Shown piece after piece: positions 19,901 through 28,660 of a stretch of DNA of 40,149 nt. Within the stretch, counting starts at the first letter, position 1; every line of letters starts with the position of its first letter. A model generated the notes under the pieces. It was not told where the DNA came from. It ran no database searches and was given only the letters and a program-made list of their open reading frames with translations. Origin of the DNA: an uncultured Pirellulaceae bacterium (GTDB lineage Bacteria; Planctomycetota; Planctomycetia; Pirellulales; Pirellulaceae); assembly GCA_938003615.1 (NCBI GenBank), contig CALKXO010000258.1, positions 1 to 40,149 on the forward strand, given 5' to 3'. A program made the translations under genes and the position numbers.

Positions 19901-20377
19901 GAGAAACATACCGCCTTGGGTTTGCTCCTGTTCTGTCTTCGAAAGCGCCAGTTGGTCGCCATGTTTCATTTGAGAGAATCCGAGAAACAGCAGCGACTTA
20001 GGAACGTTAAGCGACTTGTCGCCGGCCTCTATTGCCGCGCGGATTGGTGCAATCGCCTCGGCATATTTATTTTGTTGGAACAAGCAGATACCAAGGTTCA
20101 ATTTCGCAGTTGCAATTTTGGACCAATTGGGGTGCTGCTTGACCAAACTCTCCCATTGTTTCTGAGCGAATTTGAAATCATCGTTGTTCTGCGCATTGCT
20201 GGCGCTGGTTGCAATTTTTTCGGCGGACGCGTTGCCGGCTGTTTCATCGGCTTGCGGCCGCGCAATGAACGCGGCATCGGCCGGTAAAATGACAGAAGCT
20301 GATACGATGAAGGCTGCGACCATCACAGTCGTCTGCCAAGCAGAAGCAGTTCGATTGAAGCGCGGAACGTTTGACAT
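17000..20377 (-). CDS. Large TPR-repeat protein (secreted/periplasmic)
   Basis: 1125 aa; N-terminal signal-like segment; many TPR/YbgF-like units (KFAQKQWESLVKQHPNWSKIATAKLNLGICLFQQNKYAEAIAPIRAAI, ALSQYQLLLNKFPKSEFVPASLLGQGWALL). Confidence 0.92.
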   Translation of the reverse strand: MSNVPRFNRTASAWQTTVMVAAFIVSASVILPADAAFIARPQADETAGNASAEKIATSASNAQNNDDFKFAQKQWESLVKQHPNWSKIATAKLNLGICLFQQNKYAEAIAPIRAAIEAGDKSLNVPKSLLFLGFSQMKHGDQLALSKTEQEQTQGGMFLTTATRTLGKIVKEYPDYPDADQALYFQGQAFYKLGRYDEAVAAFEGLDTFDNAKFKEVAQYDLASAYQQTGKFDRALSAFEQYLRSVPTDDAEAIDDINLQIAKLNMLLAAAARGRQESVQAVELLKKADQRLRRISDNPNSAFYADACFRQAMVAGELEEFSRAAKLFEQAATDKDSPNANQAMVMAGREWIRAKKYPVAIKTLEPLTRGDSGFGLEAVILLSNAYRSSGVPEKANALTEAWIEKSAEAPLHVALLMENAEAAYATPKMKPKAAERFLAIADKFPQDRAAPEALFNATAAWWESFETDKSIETAKRFMKNHSAHPLAMDVQDILGDAQLVKEDYAAGEKTFRTLAENFPKSKRQSHWTLRTGWALYLQKKYPETEAWLTARLDSIKLPKRASEARHWIGASQYQQNKYADAMVSLQNSIDSVQQWERADETLLAFLRCQLATDSIDEARLTVAKITSQFPQSPAVAESVFRIGETLYDDNELEDALSQYQLLLNKFPKSEFVPASLLGQGWALLRTDRADEAEKSFNSLIERFPDHQMASQARMARSVAHRKLGKAGEAIEALKQFLETAPEGDTKNSSLFELGLAYVENENWEEAEKVFRSLLNLPNENRLADRTRYELAWTLESLNRLDDATAQFRDLADTFPASPLAAEAHFKVATAFYDQKKYDDAATFYNNVIDGPNVSNELMEKALYKLAWSSYKQNRFEQSAEVFDKQTARFPEGSLAVDGRFMLAQSWFENENYAKALEAYIVAKPIVLQSKSTPDRLKWLTMINGAKSANQQEQWQQAIDFATPLTTIEADEATQHEAWFEIGQARMGLNQEDGAIDAWQRAAANTGKTGARARLMKGDLLFKQKQFDEAIDEFKLVFYGHGGTESPPEIRSLQAYAVYEAARCSYVRISEASERMKPQLVKDAIQHFTYLVKNYPNQSLVKDARKQLETLKRIENNPNNSLRQLK

Positions 20378-20767
20378 TTTTGATGGAGTGATTCGTGTTC
20401 TCTGATTTGTGTTCTCAAAACGGCGAAGTTACCAGTCTTCAGTCTATACATCCCCATGCCAGCGGGCCAGAAAATACGCATTGCCAACGGCGCAAAGCGG
20501 TTTTTTACCTCTAGATAGCTTTGTCAGTTTTTGCGGGCCTTCAGCTTTCCTTGCTTGACAATCCAGAGTGAGTTTTCCCCTAAATCGCAGGGATATATGA
20601 CACCGGCGACTCTGCCGGGTGGGCAGTTTGTTTGTTCTGGGGGTGTATGGTTTGGCAATTTGGCTTGCCAGAGTGCGCAGGGGTTACTTGAGTTTTTGCT
20701 GGCGATTTTTGGAAGAGAAGTCTTGGGTGAGTTCGCGGTCGGGCACTCGATCGTCGACGGTAAGTGG

Positions 20768-21790
20768 CTATTGGTTGCTGGACGTGAGAGATCGTATTGC
20801 TGCGGAAAAAGTTTCTGAGACACCTGATCGACGCGCTCGAATATCGATACGTGAGTCGTCTTTGATTTCTTCGAAGCTTTGCCTTTTTAGACCGCCGATT
20901 AATCCATTTTCAAACGCGAACCAATCGCTGAACCCCGGCAGAACGATACGCGGGTCGAGCCAATTGATCGGCTCGGGCGTTAATTCGTAAGTCTGCCGAG
21001 TGATGCCGTTGGCACAGTTATTGAGAAACGTGTGATAGAACTCTGGATTTGATTCCAAATGCTTTATCCGATCAACGAAGCCCAGAAACAACTTTTACAC
21101 TTGTTGCGGAGTGGCGTTGAGAGGGTACAGCCAAACCCGATCCTTAGGCCGATGAACGGTCCGCACTCCGATTAAGTCACGCTCATCGCCGATCACATGA
21201 GTTACCTCATAATTTCGGTAGACACCTTTGAGAGGGCCGTAAAACTCTCCTTTTTCTCGTCGCACTTCGATCGAAAGACAGAAGTAGTCCTCCTTTGATT
21301 GGGGGAGTTCTCCGGCAATGCCGAAGCTCAGCATGACATGGGCCAGCCCTTCGAAAGGTGTGAACTTCTGAACGATCAATGAAACGGAATTGAGGTCGTC
21401 CAACCGAAACGTCTTGGTTTCAAAGATAGAGTCGAAGTCGGCTTCGCTGCGATAGTGGAAGTTGCGAAAGTTGTGCAGCGTCACGATACCGTCAGCCACT
21501 TCAGCTTTGGCAACGCGCGTCTGATCTTCCGCCCAGTGGCGATCATTGGACGGCCGAATCAGTAGCGTTAGTAGATAGATCCCAACAATGGACGCGGCAA
21601 GAATTCCGCGCGTTTTGTTTCGATGTTTGGATCGCCAAATCCAAACGATGAAGCCAACAACAAAGCTCAAGCAAGCCACTGGTCGCAGCCACGCCGGCAA
21701 CCAGTGCATGTAGTAAATTGCTCCCGCAGCCCACAGGAAAAAGATGGCAACGGAGAACCAGATCAGACCTTGGAGGCATATTCTCAGCAT
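20768..21790 (-). pseudogene. DUF4105-like membrane protein interrupted by an in-frame TAA at 21095-21097
   Basis: ORFs 21095..21790 and 20768..21091 are in the same frame: ...VWLYPLNATPQQV*KLFLGFVDRIKHLESNPEFYHTFLNNCANGITRQTYEL. Reading through gives one continuous DUF4105-like protein with the NNC motif. Confidence 0.75.
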
Positions 21791-22273
21791 CTAGAGGTAC
21801 TTTTGATAGGCGGCTACAGCCAGTTCGTCGACGCGATCGTTTTCTTTATGGCCGCTGTGGCCAGCAACGCGCGTGTACTTCACTTTATGCCGCGCAATTT
21901 GCTCATCAAGCCGTTTCCAAAGATCACAATTTTTGACCGGAACGTTCTTTCCTTTTTCTTTGCGTTGCCAACCGTTTTTCTTCCACTTAATCATCCACTC
22001 GGTCATACCTTTGCCGACGTAGACACTGTCGGTAAACAGCTCCACGTGACAGGGACGCTTGAGTGCTGCCAGCCCTTCGATAACGGCCATCAATTCCATC
22101 TGGTTGTTGGTGGTGTGTTCCATCCCGCCCGACTTTTCTGCTTCTTTGCCTGAGGGTAGGTGCCGCATTAGGTACGCCCATCCGCCGGGCCCTGGATTGC
22201 CACTGCAACCGCCGTCAGTGTAAAGATGAACCTCGATGTTGGATGACTCAGACATGTTGGAAGACGCATGCAA
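21791..22273 (-). CDS. rnhA: Ribonuclease HI
   Basis: EVHLYTDGGCSGNPGPGGWAY, TTNNQMELMAVIEGL, LFTDSVYVGKGMTEWM, VAGHSGHKENDRVDELA. Confidence 0.96.
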   Translation of the reverse strand: MHASSNMSESSNIEVHLYTDGGCSGNPGPGGWAYLMRHLPSGKEAEKSGGMEHTTNNQMELMAVIEGLAALKRPCHVELFTDSVYVGKGMTEWMIKWKKNGWQRKEKGKNVPVKNCDLWKRLDEQIARHKVKYTRVAGHSGHKENDRVDELAVAAYQKYL

Positions 22274-22334
22274 GCGCGGAACTTTGCGGGCAATGAATAG
22301 GTAAACTGAAACTCAAATTCGTGCCGCTATCGTA

Positions 22335-24476
22335 CTACCCTACGTCGCTGATCGAAAGGGCGCGGCCGTATCTGGCGAAAACTAGTTGTCGCAAACGGGA
22401 GTAGGTTGCGTTTTGCAAGTCCGGGTCAGCATCGATCAACTTTCGCGCGTCTTCCCGCGCACGCACTAAGACTTCTTCGTCCCTGACCAGATCGGCGATC
22501 ATCAATGGAGGAAAACCGCTTTGCTGCGTACTGAACAGATTGCCCGGACCGCGAATCTGTAAGTCAATCTCCGCCAATTCAAACCCGCTATCGGTTTCTG
22601 AAAATGCCGTCAGCCGTTGATTGGATTCCGGATCGTCGCTGGAGGCAAACACACAGACGAACCCCGGATGCTGTCCACGACAGACACGACCGCGCAACTG
22701 GTGTAGCTGGGAGAGCCCAAATCGCTCGGCAGATTCGATTGTCATCACGGTTGCGTTACCCACATCGATACCAACTTCCACCACGGTTGTCGATACGAGG
22801 ACCTGTGTCTTGCCATTGGCAAAATCGGCCATCGCCGCGTCCTTTTGCTCGGCCGTCTGCCGGCCGTGCAGCAGATCGACACGAAAGTCACTAAACGGCC
22901 CGTTGGCCAGCGACTCAAACATGCGCTCGGCACTGCTCAACTGCTCGTCATCATCGCCCTCAACCAGCGGAGCAATCACAAACGCTTGCCGCCCCTCACG
23001 CAATTTCTTGCTGACAAACGCCCACCATTTTTCGCGACTTTCTTCTTTACCCAGATAGGTGTTCACTTTCTGGCCGATGCCGCTGCTGCGTTTAAGCGTC
23101 GACACATCCAGATCACCAAACAGCGTCATCGAGATCGTTCGGGGAATTGGCGTCGCTGTCATCACCAAGTAGTGCGGATCGAATCCAGATTGTTTCAGTG
23201 TGGCGCGTTGTTTGACCCCAAATTTGTGTTGTTCGTCGATGACGACCAGCCCCAGCTGTTTAAATGGAACCTTGGATGCGACGATAGCTTGCGTGCCAAT
23301 GACAATATCGACTTCGCCATTTTCAATGCGCTTCGCCGTTTCTTTGCGTGCCTTCCCTTTTACGCCGCCAGTCCATAGTGCAAAACGGACGCGCGTATTA
23401 CTCAGCAGTTTCTGGATGGTGTTGAAATGTTGGTTGGCCAGCACCGCAGTTGGCGCCATCAGTGCGGCTTGATGACCATGGGCGACTGCCAGCAGCATCG
23501 CGGAAACGGCCACGACCGTTTTTCCACTTCCGACCTCACCGTGAAGCAACCGGTTCATCGGCCAAGGCTGATTCATGTCGGCCGCAATTTCGGTCAATGC
23601 CTGTGATTGTGTGTCAGTCAGCTCAAACGGCAGTCGTCCAAGAATTCGAGCGCGGATCTTGGGCGTCATCTCGATTTCAGGCGCTTTGTTTTCGGCTCGA
23701 ATGCGATGTCGCCGAATCGACAACGCTAGCTGCAGAATGAACAGCTCCTGATAAACCAGTCGGGCTCGCGCCGATTCGACCTGTTCTTGATTTTTTGGAG
23801 CGTGGATCTGGCGGATTGCATCGGAGATTCCACACACGTCCAGACTTTTCCGCAATTCATCAGGAAAGGCCTCCGTTACTATGTCGGCGCATTGCTCGAC
23901 GACGGCACCTGCGATCTTGCGCATTTGTTTCTGGTTGATACCGTCAGTCAATTTGTATACCGGCATCAGACACTGCTGCTGTTGGACCGAATCTTCGGTG
24001 TCTAGCCAAGTAACTTTGGGGTGGTTCATCTGGAACCGACCGCCTTGCCATTTGGCTTTTCCCTGAAACATTACTTTTTGACCGGGCCAGAACTTGCGCA
24101 TCAGGAACTGCTGGTTGAACCAGACCGCGCGCAGATACCTGTCCTCCTGCTTGATCAAGACATAGCAAATGTGCACACCCGATCGGCCAATCTGTTGATC
24201 GACGTCATCGACGACTCCTACGACGTTAGCCAATTGCTCGTTGGCCATTTCGCCAAGGTGATGCAGTTGCGTGAAGTCCTGATAACTGCGTGGGAAGAAG
24301 AATAGGACATCCGCGGCGTTTCGCAGGTGAAGTTTCTCCAGCATTTCAGCCCGGGCTGGCCCAACGTCTTTGAGAAATTGGATCGGCTGCGTCAGCAACT
24401 CCATCGGCGACCGCTGGTCAGCAGCTTCTGCTGGCGAGGCAGGGTTGGGGGGCGGTTTGGAAGACGCGTCTGACAT
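22335..24476 (-). CDS. recG: ATP-dependent DNA helicase RecG
   Basis: LLHGEVGSGKTVVAVSAML, VIDEQHKFGVKQR, VMTATPIPRTISMTLFGDLDVS, VSTTVVEVGIDVGNATVMTIESAERFGLSQLHQLRGRVCRG. Confidence 0.97.
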   Translation of the reverse strand: MSDASSKPPPNPASPAEAADQRSPMELLTQPIQFLKDVGPARAEMLEKLHLRNAADVLFFFPRSYQDFTQLHHLGEMANEQLANVVGVVDDVDQQIGRSGVHICYVLIKQEDRYLRAVWFNQQFLMRKFWPGQKVMFQGKAKWQGGRFQMNHPKVTWLDTEDSVQQQQCLMPVYKLTDGINQKQMRKIAGAVVEQCADIVTEAFPDELRKSLDVCGISDAIRQIHAPKNQEQVESARARLVYQELFILQLALSIRRHRIRAENKAPEIEMTPKIRARILGRLPFELTDTQSQALTEIAADMNQPWPMNRLLHGEVGSGKTVVAVSAMLLAVAHGHQAALMAPTAVLANQHFNTIQKLLSNTRVRFALWTGGVKGKARKETAKRIENGEVDIVIGTQAIVASKVPFKQLGLVVIDEQHKFGVKQRATLKQSGFDPHYLVMTATPIPRTISMTLFGDLDVSTLKRSSGIGQKVNTYLGKEESREKWWAFVSKKLREGRQAFVIAPLVEGDDDEQLSSAERMFESLANGPFSDFRVDLLHGRQTAEQKDAAMADFANGKTQVLVSTTVVEVGIDVGNATVMTIESAERFGLSQLHQLRGRVCRGQHPGFVCVFASSDDPESNQRLTAFSETDSGFELAEIDLQIRGPGNLFSTQQSGFPPLMIADLVRDEEVLVRAREDARKLIDADPDLQNATYSRLRQLVFARYGRALSISDVG

Positions 24477-24641
24477 GCCATCATTCTATGGCAACTTACT
24501 ACACGACGAAATCAGCAGATTGAACTTCTTGCTTGCCTGCTGTCTTGGTGAACTCAATAGTTTCTATGAGCTACGTCGTCCATAATGTTCCTAGCATTTT
24601 GTTACGTGAAATTTTAAAGGCAGTCGAAATTACTTCTACTT

Positions 24642-24833
24642 CTACTTCTCGCTTGACACTATTTTTGTTTTACACCGACCACCTTTTGAAGAAACGTCTC
24701 GAGGTGTCAATACCTTTCCTCGCATACTGTCACGTAGAACCGTTTGCTTCCATTTTGGCCATTTCGAAAAAGTGATTTCAGCTTTTGCAAGCTTTGCTCT
24801 CAAATCATTGGTTGTCATCATGCTATTTTCCAT
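24642..24833 (-). CDS. Small hypothetical protein, last gene of the deaminase island
   Basis: 63 aa MENSMMTTNDLRAKLAKAEITFSKWPKWKQTVLRDSMRGKVLTPRDVSSKG...; start overlaps the stop of the deaminase ORF by 11 nt, suggesting translational coupling. Confidence 0.6.
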   Translation of the reverse strand: MENSMMTTNDLRAKLAKAEITFSKWPKWKQTVLRDSMRGKVLTPRDVSSKGGRCKTKIVSSEK

Positions 24834-26066
24834 TCCTTGGTTCTAAAAGATCTTGGTAGATTTGACTTGCTTCAAACTCTAAATCCAAATAAGAACTGGG
24901 TAGCATTTGTAGACGAAGTTGTGATTCTTCGATATGCCATTCTTTTTTCACACCGGTTTCTTTTTCTTTCCGTGTCATTTTGTACGAAGATCCATGACGC
25001 ATTGAAAATAAGTCAAAGAACTTTCGCGGTCCTACTCCGACAAATGGCTCAAAACAAACTTTATCATATTCAAAGTCATCTGGTTCGACTTTTGCGATTG
25101 AATCGGTATGAAACTCAAATGCTTTGCTTTTAGCGTAAGGTTCAATGTAGACGACGCGATTAATCCCGACAGCTACGATGTGCTTCGCACAATTGTGGCA
25201 CGGGAAAGTCGTAGAGTAAAGAGTAGTGCCAACGGTACCGATGCCGTTTCTAGCACACGAGAGCATTGCTTCCATCTCGGCATGTACAACACGACCGTAC
25301 TCCGTTAGGTCCGCAATAGAACTCGATTCAAGCAAAGTTAAAAGCTCATCACGTTCAATCCCTGAATAATTGTTGAGAACCAAATCCGAACCATGCGTTC
25401 CAAGTCACAATCTAGCCGCGAAAGATCTTTGGTGCTGTGGACGAAAAAATCAGCCTTCTGAAATGAGTTGCGTACCCTCTGGCCGTAATCTTCTTTCTCT
25501 TCGCCTGCATCACGCGCAATCAACTTTTCCGCCGATTCGCGGTCCATGTTTTCATGATATGGTCCACATAGATTGTCTATCCGATCTTCTTCGGTTTCGT
25601 ACACTCCAACCAGAACAAACCCGTGCGGGTAGGTGGCTCGCAAGAAGTCAATCTCTTCCGGCCGTTTAATTGAGTCAATAACGAAAGCGGACTTAAAACT
25701 GGGAACCTTCTGTGTCGTGGTTGGGCCAACTTTAGCCTCGTCTCGATTTGCGAAAATCACAGCCGCCGCTCCACATGCAAGTACGGCATTGCCACCATGG
25801 AGTCCATCAACAGATTTGGCTGACTCTCTCGCCTCATTCCCTGCCTTGATTAATCTATCGTAGCGATCGAATCTATTTAATTCAGAAACTTCAACCTCAA
25901 CCAAATCAGGAATTACGTCTCGAGAGAGCTTAATTTCTTTGACGCAATATCCAGTACTTTCAACATGTTTTTTCAGAACATGCTTGACACCTTTGAGGTT
26001 CGTGCCAATTGGACCAACCAAACCAATGACTAGTTCAGTGTTTCCACTAATGTTTTGAATTGCCAT
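24823..26066 (-). pseudogene. AvcD/DCD-type anti-phage deoxycytidylate deaminase, split: N-terminal NTPase-like ORF (25338..26066) and C-terminal deaminase half (24823..25383)
   Basis: N-terminal ORF: ELVIGLVGPIGTNLKGV, DRYDRLIKAGNEARE, FVIDSIKRPEEIDFLRATYPHGFVLVGVYE, ARDAGEEKEDYGQRVRNSFQKADFFV. C-terminal ORF: EYGRVVHAEMEAMLSCARNG...LYSTTFPCHNCAKHIVAVGINRVVYIEPYAKSKAFEFHTDSI (HAE and PCxxC zinc motifs). Different frames, 46-nt overlap; the stretch expected between them is missing. Confidence 0.8.
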
Positions 26067-26237
26067 GTTGTTTCGTTGCTCTTTTTTCCAATCCCGACGG
26101 ACGAAGAGTCGGGTGAGACAGATATTTGGACAACTACCGAATTGTTAGAGGATGGCAAAAGCCCCGCGTGGTTTCAAACTAAATTTTCATGCCTTGTTTT
26201 GGTCCTAGCAATCCAGCGAAGCGAAAATGCCCTATTC

Positions 26238-27047
26238 TCAGCCGTTAATTGCTGCCATCATCTCTTTGGCGAATTCTGTGACGTCGTCGATGACTTCTTG
26301 TCGGCTTTCGCTGTCTTCTTCGACCGAAGCAATTCGTCGCACGATTGCTGAACCGACGATCATCCCGTCGGCAACTTCCTTGAGAGCGACCGCATGTTTG
26401 GGCTGGCTGATGCCGAAGCCGACGCAGATTGGCAGGTCCGTCTGCGTCTTTAGCCAACGTAAATTCTCAATCAACTCTGGCGGCAACTCGTTACGCTCGC
26501 CAGTAATTCCAGCGATCGATACGTAGTAGATAAACCCGCTTGCCTGTTTGGCGATTTCGATAGCGCGATCCCGGTCGGTCGTCGGCGTGATCATTTGAAT
26601 CAGGCTGAAGTCGAGGGCGCGGCACTTTTCAGCAAACACGGCTGATTCGTCGACCGGCATGTCGGGAACGATCGCTCCGGAGATTCCAGAGGCGATGGCG
26701 TTTTTTAAATAGTTGTCCATGCCTTGGCGGTAGATGATGGCGTAGCTGACCATCGATACGATGGGCATCTTTAGCTTTGGTGTAATCGCTGCCGTCATGT
26801 CGAGAATGGATTCTAGCTTGATCTTTTTGTTCAAGGCGCGCGTGTAAGAAGCCTGAATGACGGGGCCGTCGGCGATGGGGTCGCTGTAGGGGATGCCCAG
26901 TTCAGCCAAGTGGCATCCGGCTTCATCAAGCGACTCAAGCAGCGCGCTGCTAAATTCGACGTCGGGATCGCCGGCAGTGATAAACGGCATGAATGCCTTT
27001 TTGCCCTCGGACTTTAGTTGAGCGAATAGATCGTCGATTGCGGACAT
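26238..27047 (-). CDS. trpA: Tryptophan synthase alpha chain
   Basis: FMPFITAGDPD, HLAELGIPYSDPIADGPVIQASYTRAL, GAIVPDMPVDE, YYVSIAGITGERNELP, CVGFGISQPKHA. Confidence 0.97.
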   Translation of the reverse strand: MSAIDDLFAQLKSEGKKAFMPFITAGDPDVEFSSALLESLDEAGCHLAELGIPYSDPIADGPVIQASYTRALNKKIKLESILDMTAAITPKLKMPIVSMVSYAIIYRQGMDNYLKNAIASGISGAIVPDMPVDESAVFAEKCRALDFSLIQMITPTTDRDRAIEIAKQASGFIYYVSIAGITGERNELPPELIENLRWLKTQTDLPICVGFGISQPKHAVALKEVADGMIVGSAIVRRIASVEEDSESRQEVIDDVTEFAKEMMAAING

Positions 27048-27107
27048 GAGTTTGGTGTGGTTGTGGGTAAGTTGGGTGTTTCGAAAAATTGGCCTTCCCG
27101 TCGTTGG

Positions 27108-27148
27108 CCCTCCCCGTCGGTGGGCCTCCGGCCCTCCTGACGGGAGGG
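27108..27148. repeat. Intergenic GC-rich inverted repeat between trpB and trpA
   Basis: ccctccccgtc (27108-27118) pairs with gacgggaggg (27139-27148) with one bulge; inner gggcctccggccc is a second hairpin. Confidence 0.75.
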
Positions 27149-27173
27149 TGACAGGTGTCGGAGTCTATCCTGC

Positions 27174-28400
27174 TTAGGCCTGCTCTGATCGTAGGCGTTG
27201 GATTTCGTCGGCGTCTTTGTCTCCACGTCCCGATAGGCAGACGACTACGATTTCATCTTTGCCGCGTTCTGATGCGACCTCCATCCCTTTGGCGATGGCG
27301 TGTGAGGATTCGAGGGCTGGCAGAATGCCTTCTGTTTTGGCGATCAAATCAAACGTATCGAGCGCCTCGTCATCGCGGCAACTGCGATATTCGACGCGCC
27401 CCGTTTTCTTCCAGTGACTGTGCTCGGGACCGACGCCAGGATAGTCTAAACCTGCTGATGCAGAATGCACGTCGTCTGTCTGACCGTCTTCGTCCTGCAG
27501 AACGTAGCTGAAACTTCCGTGCAGCACGCCCGGTTTCCCGTAGGTGAGGCTCGACGCGTGGTGGCCGGGTTCGTCATCGTAGCCGCCCGCTTCGACGCCG
27601 ATCAGCGGCACATCGGTTTGAGCGACAAACGGAAAGAACATACCTGCCGCGTTGCTGCCACCGCCGACGCAAGCCACCACCGCATCGGGTAGTCGTCCAA
27701 AACGATCTTGCGATTGAACGATCGTTTCGCGCCCAATGATGGCTTGGAAGTCTCGGACGATCATCGGAAACGGATGCGGCCCGACAACGGATCCTAGGAT
27801 GTAGTGGGTGTCTTCGACGCTGCCCATCCAATCACGCATGGCTTCGTTGACGGCATCCCGCAAGGTGCGCGATCCGGTTGTGACCGGTCGGATTTCGGCG
27901 CCCATACTGCGCATCGATCGAACGTTAGGAGCCTGTCGGCGGACGTCCTCTTCGCCCATGTAGACGATACAAGGCAAACCGAAATGAGCACATGCGGTGG
28001 CGGTTGCCACTCCGTGTTGACCAGCACCTGTTTCGGCGATCACGCGCGTCTTTCCCATGCGGAGCGTCAACAGCGCTTGACCGATGGTGCTGTTGATCTT
28101 GTGAGCACCGGTGTGGTTGAGATCTTCTCGCTTAAACCAGATCTGAGCGCCACCGCATTTTTCGGTCAAGCGTTTGGCAAAATAAAGCGGGGAGGGTCTG
28201 CCCACGAAGTCTCTCAGCAGCACATCCAGTTCAGCCTGAAATTCCGGATCCTGTTTGGCTTTGTGGTATTCCTCTTCCAGTTGATCGAGTGCGGCGACGA
28301 GCGTTTCAGGAACGAAGCGTCCGCCAAATTCACCAAACCGCCCTTGGCTATCGGGTAGAGCGGCGTCGGGGTTGGGTTGTTTTAAAAATGAAGTCGTCAT
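27174..28400 (-). CDS. trpB: Tryptophan synthase beta chain
   Basis: [100 protein letters not shown]. Track ORF extends to 28556; ATG at 28400 ([10 protein letters not shown]) is the likelier start. Confidence 0.97.
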   Translation of the reverse strand: MTTSFLKQPNPDAALPDSQGRFGEFGGRFVPETLVAALDQLEEEYHKAKQDPEFQAELDVLLRDFVGRPSPLYFAKRLTEKCGGAQIWFKREDLNHTGAHKINSTIGQALLTLRMGKTRVIAETGAGQHGVATATACAHFGLPCIVYMGEEDVRRQAPNVRSMRSMGAEIRPVTTGSRTLRDAVNEAMRDWMGSVEDTHYILGSVVGPHPFPMIVRDFQAIIGRETIVQSQDRFGRLPDAVVACVGGGSNAAGMFFPFVAQTDVPLIGVEAGGYDDEPGHHASSLTYGKPGVLHGSFSYVLQDEDGQTDDVHSASAGLDYPGVGPEHSHWKKTGRVEYRSCRDDEALDTFDLIAKTEGILPALESSHAIAKGMEVASERGKDEIVVVCLSGRGDKDADEIQRLRSEQA

Positions 28401-28660
28401 GAAAGTCTCGTAGTGCAAACCTATCAGATCGTCGTGTCCTGAGGATGGACCGGCGACCGATCCTCGGGGCAACAGTCTAAACGCCAGCGGGCCAATCGAA
28501 CATACTTGGCCTAGGAAAATGGCCCGGGAAAAAGCTTCAGAAAACCGGGTGAGCAATTTTGTAGCACCTTGCAGGACCGGACCTGCCGGAGAGACAATTG
28601 GCGGCTCCAGTTTGATCCGCGATCCTGATTTCCCATCACCATTTTCTCAATCGCTCCACT

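Noticed and set aside
20524-20990. Overlapping ORFs on both strands (99, 95 and 123 aa) downstream of the DUF4105-like gene
   Set aside because: No recognisable motifs; partly antisense to the DUF4105 tail.
25338-25383. Programmed ribosomal frameshift joining the two deaminase ORFs
   Set aside because: No clear slippery heptamer in the overlap, and a simple shift would not restore the missing middle of the deaminase domain.
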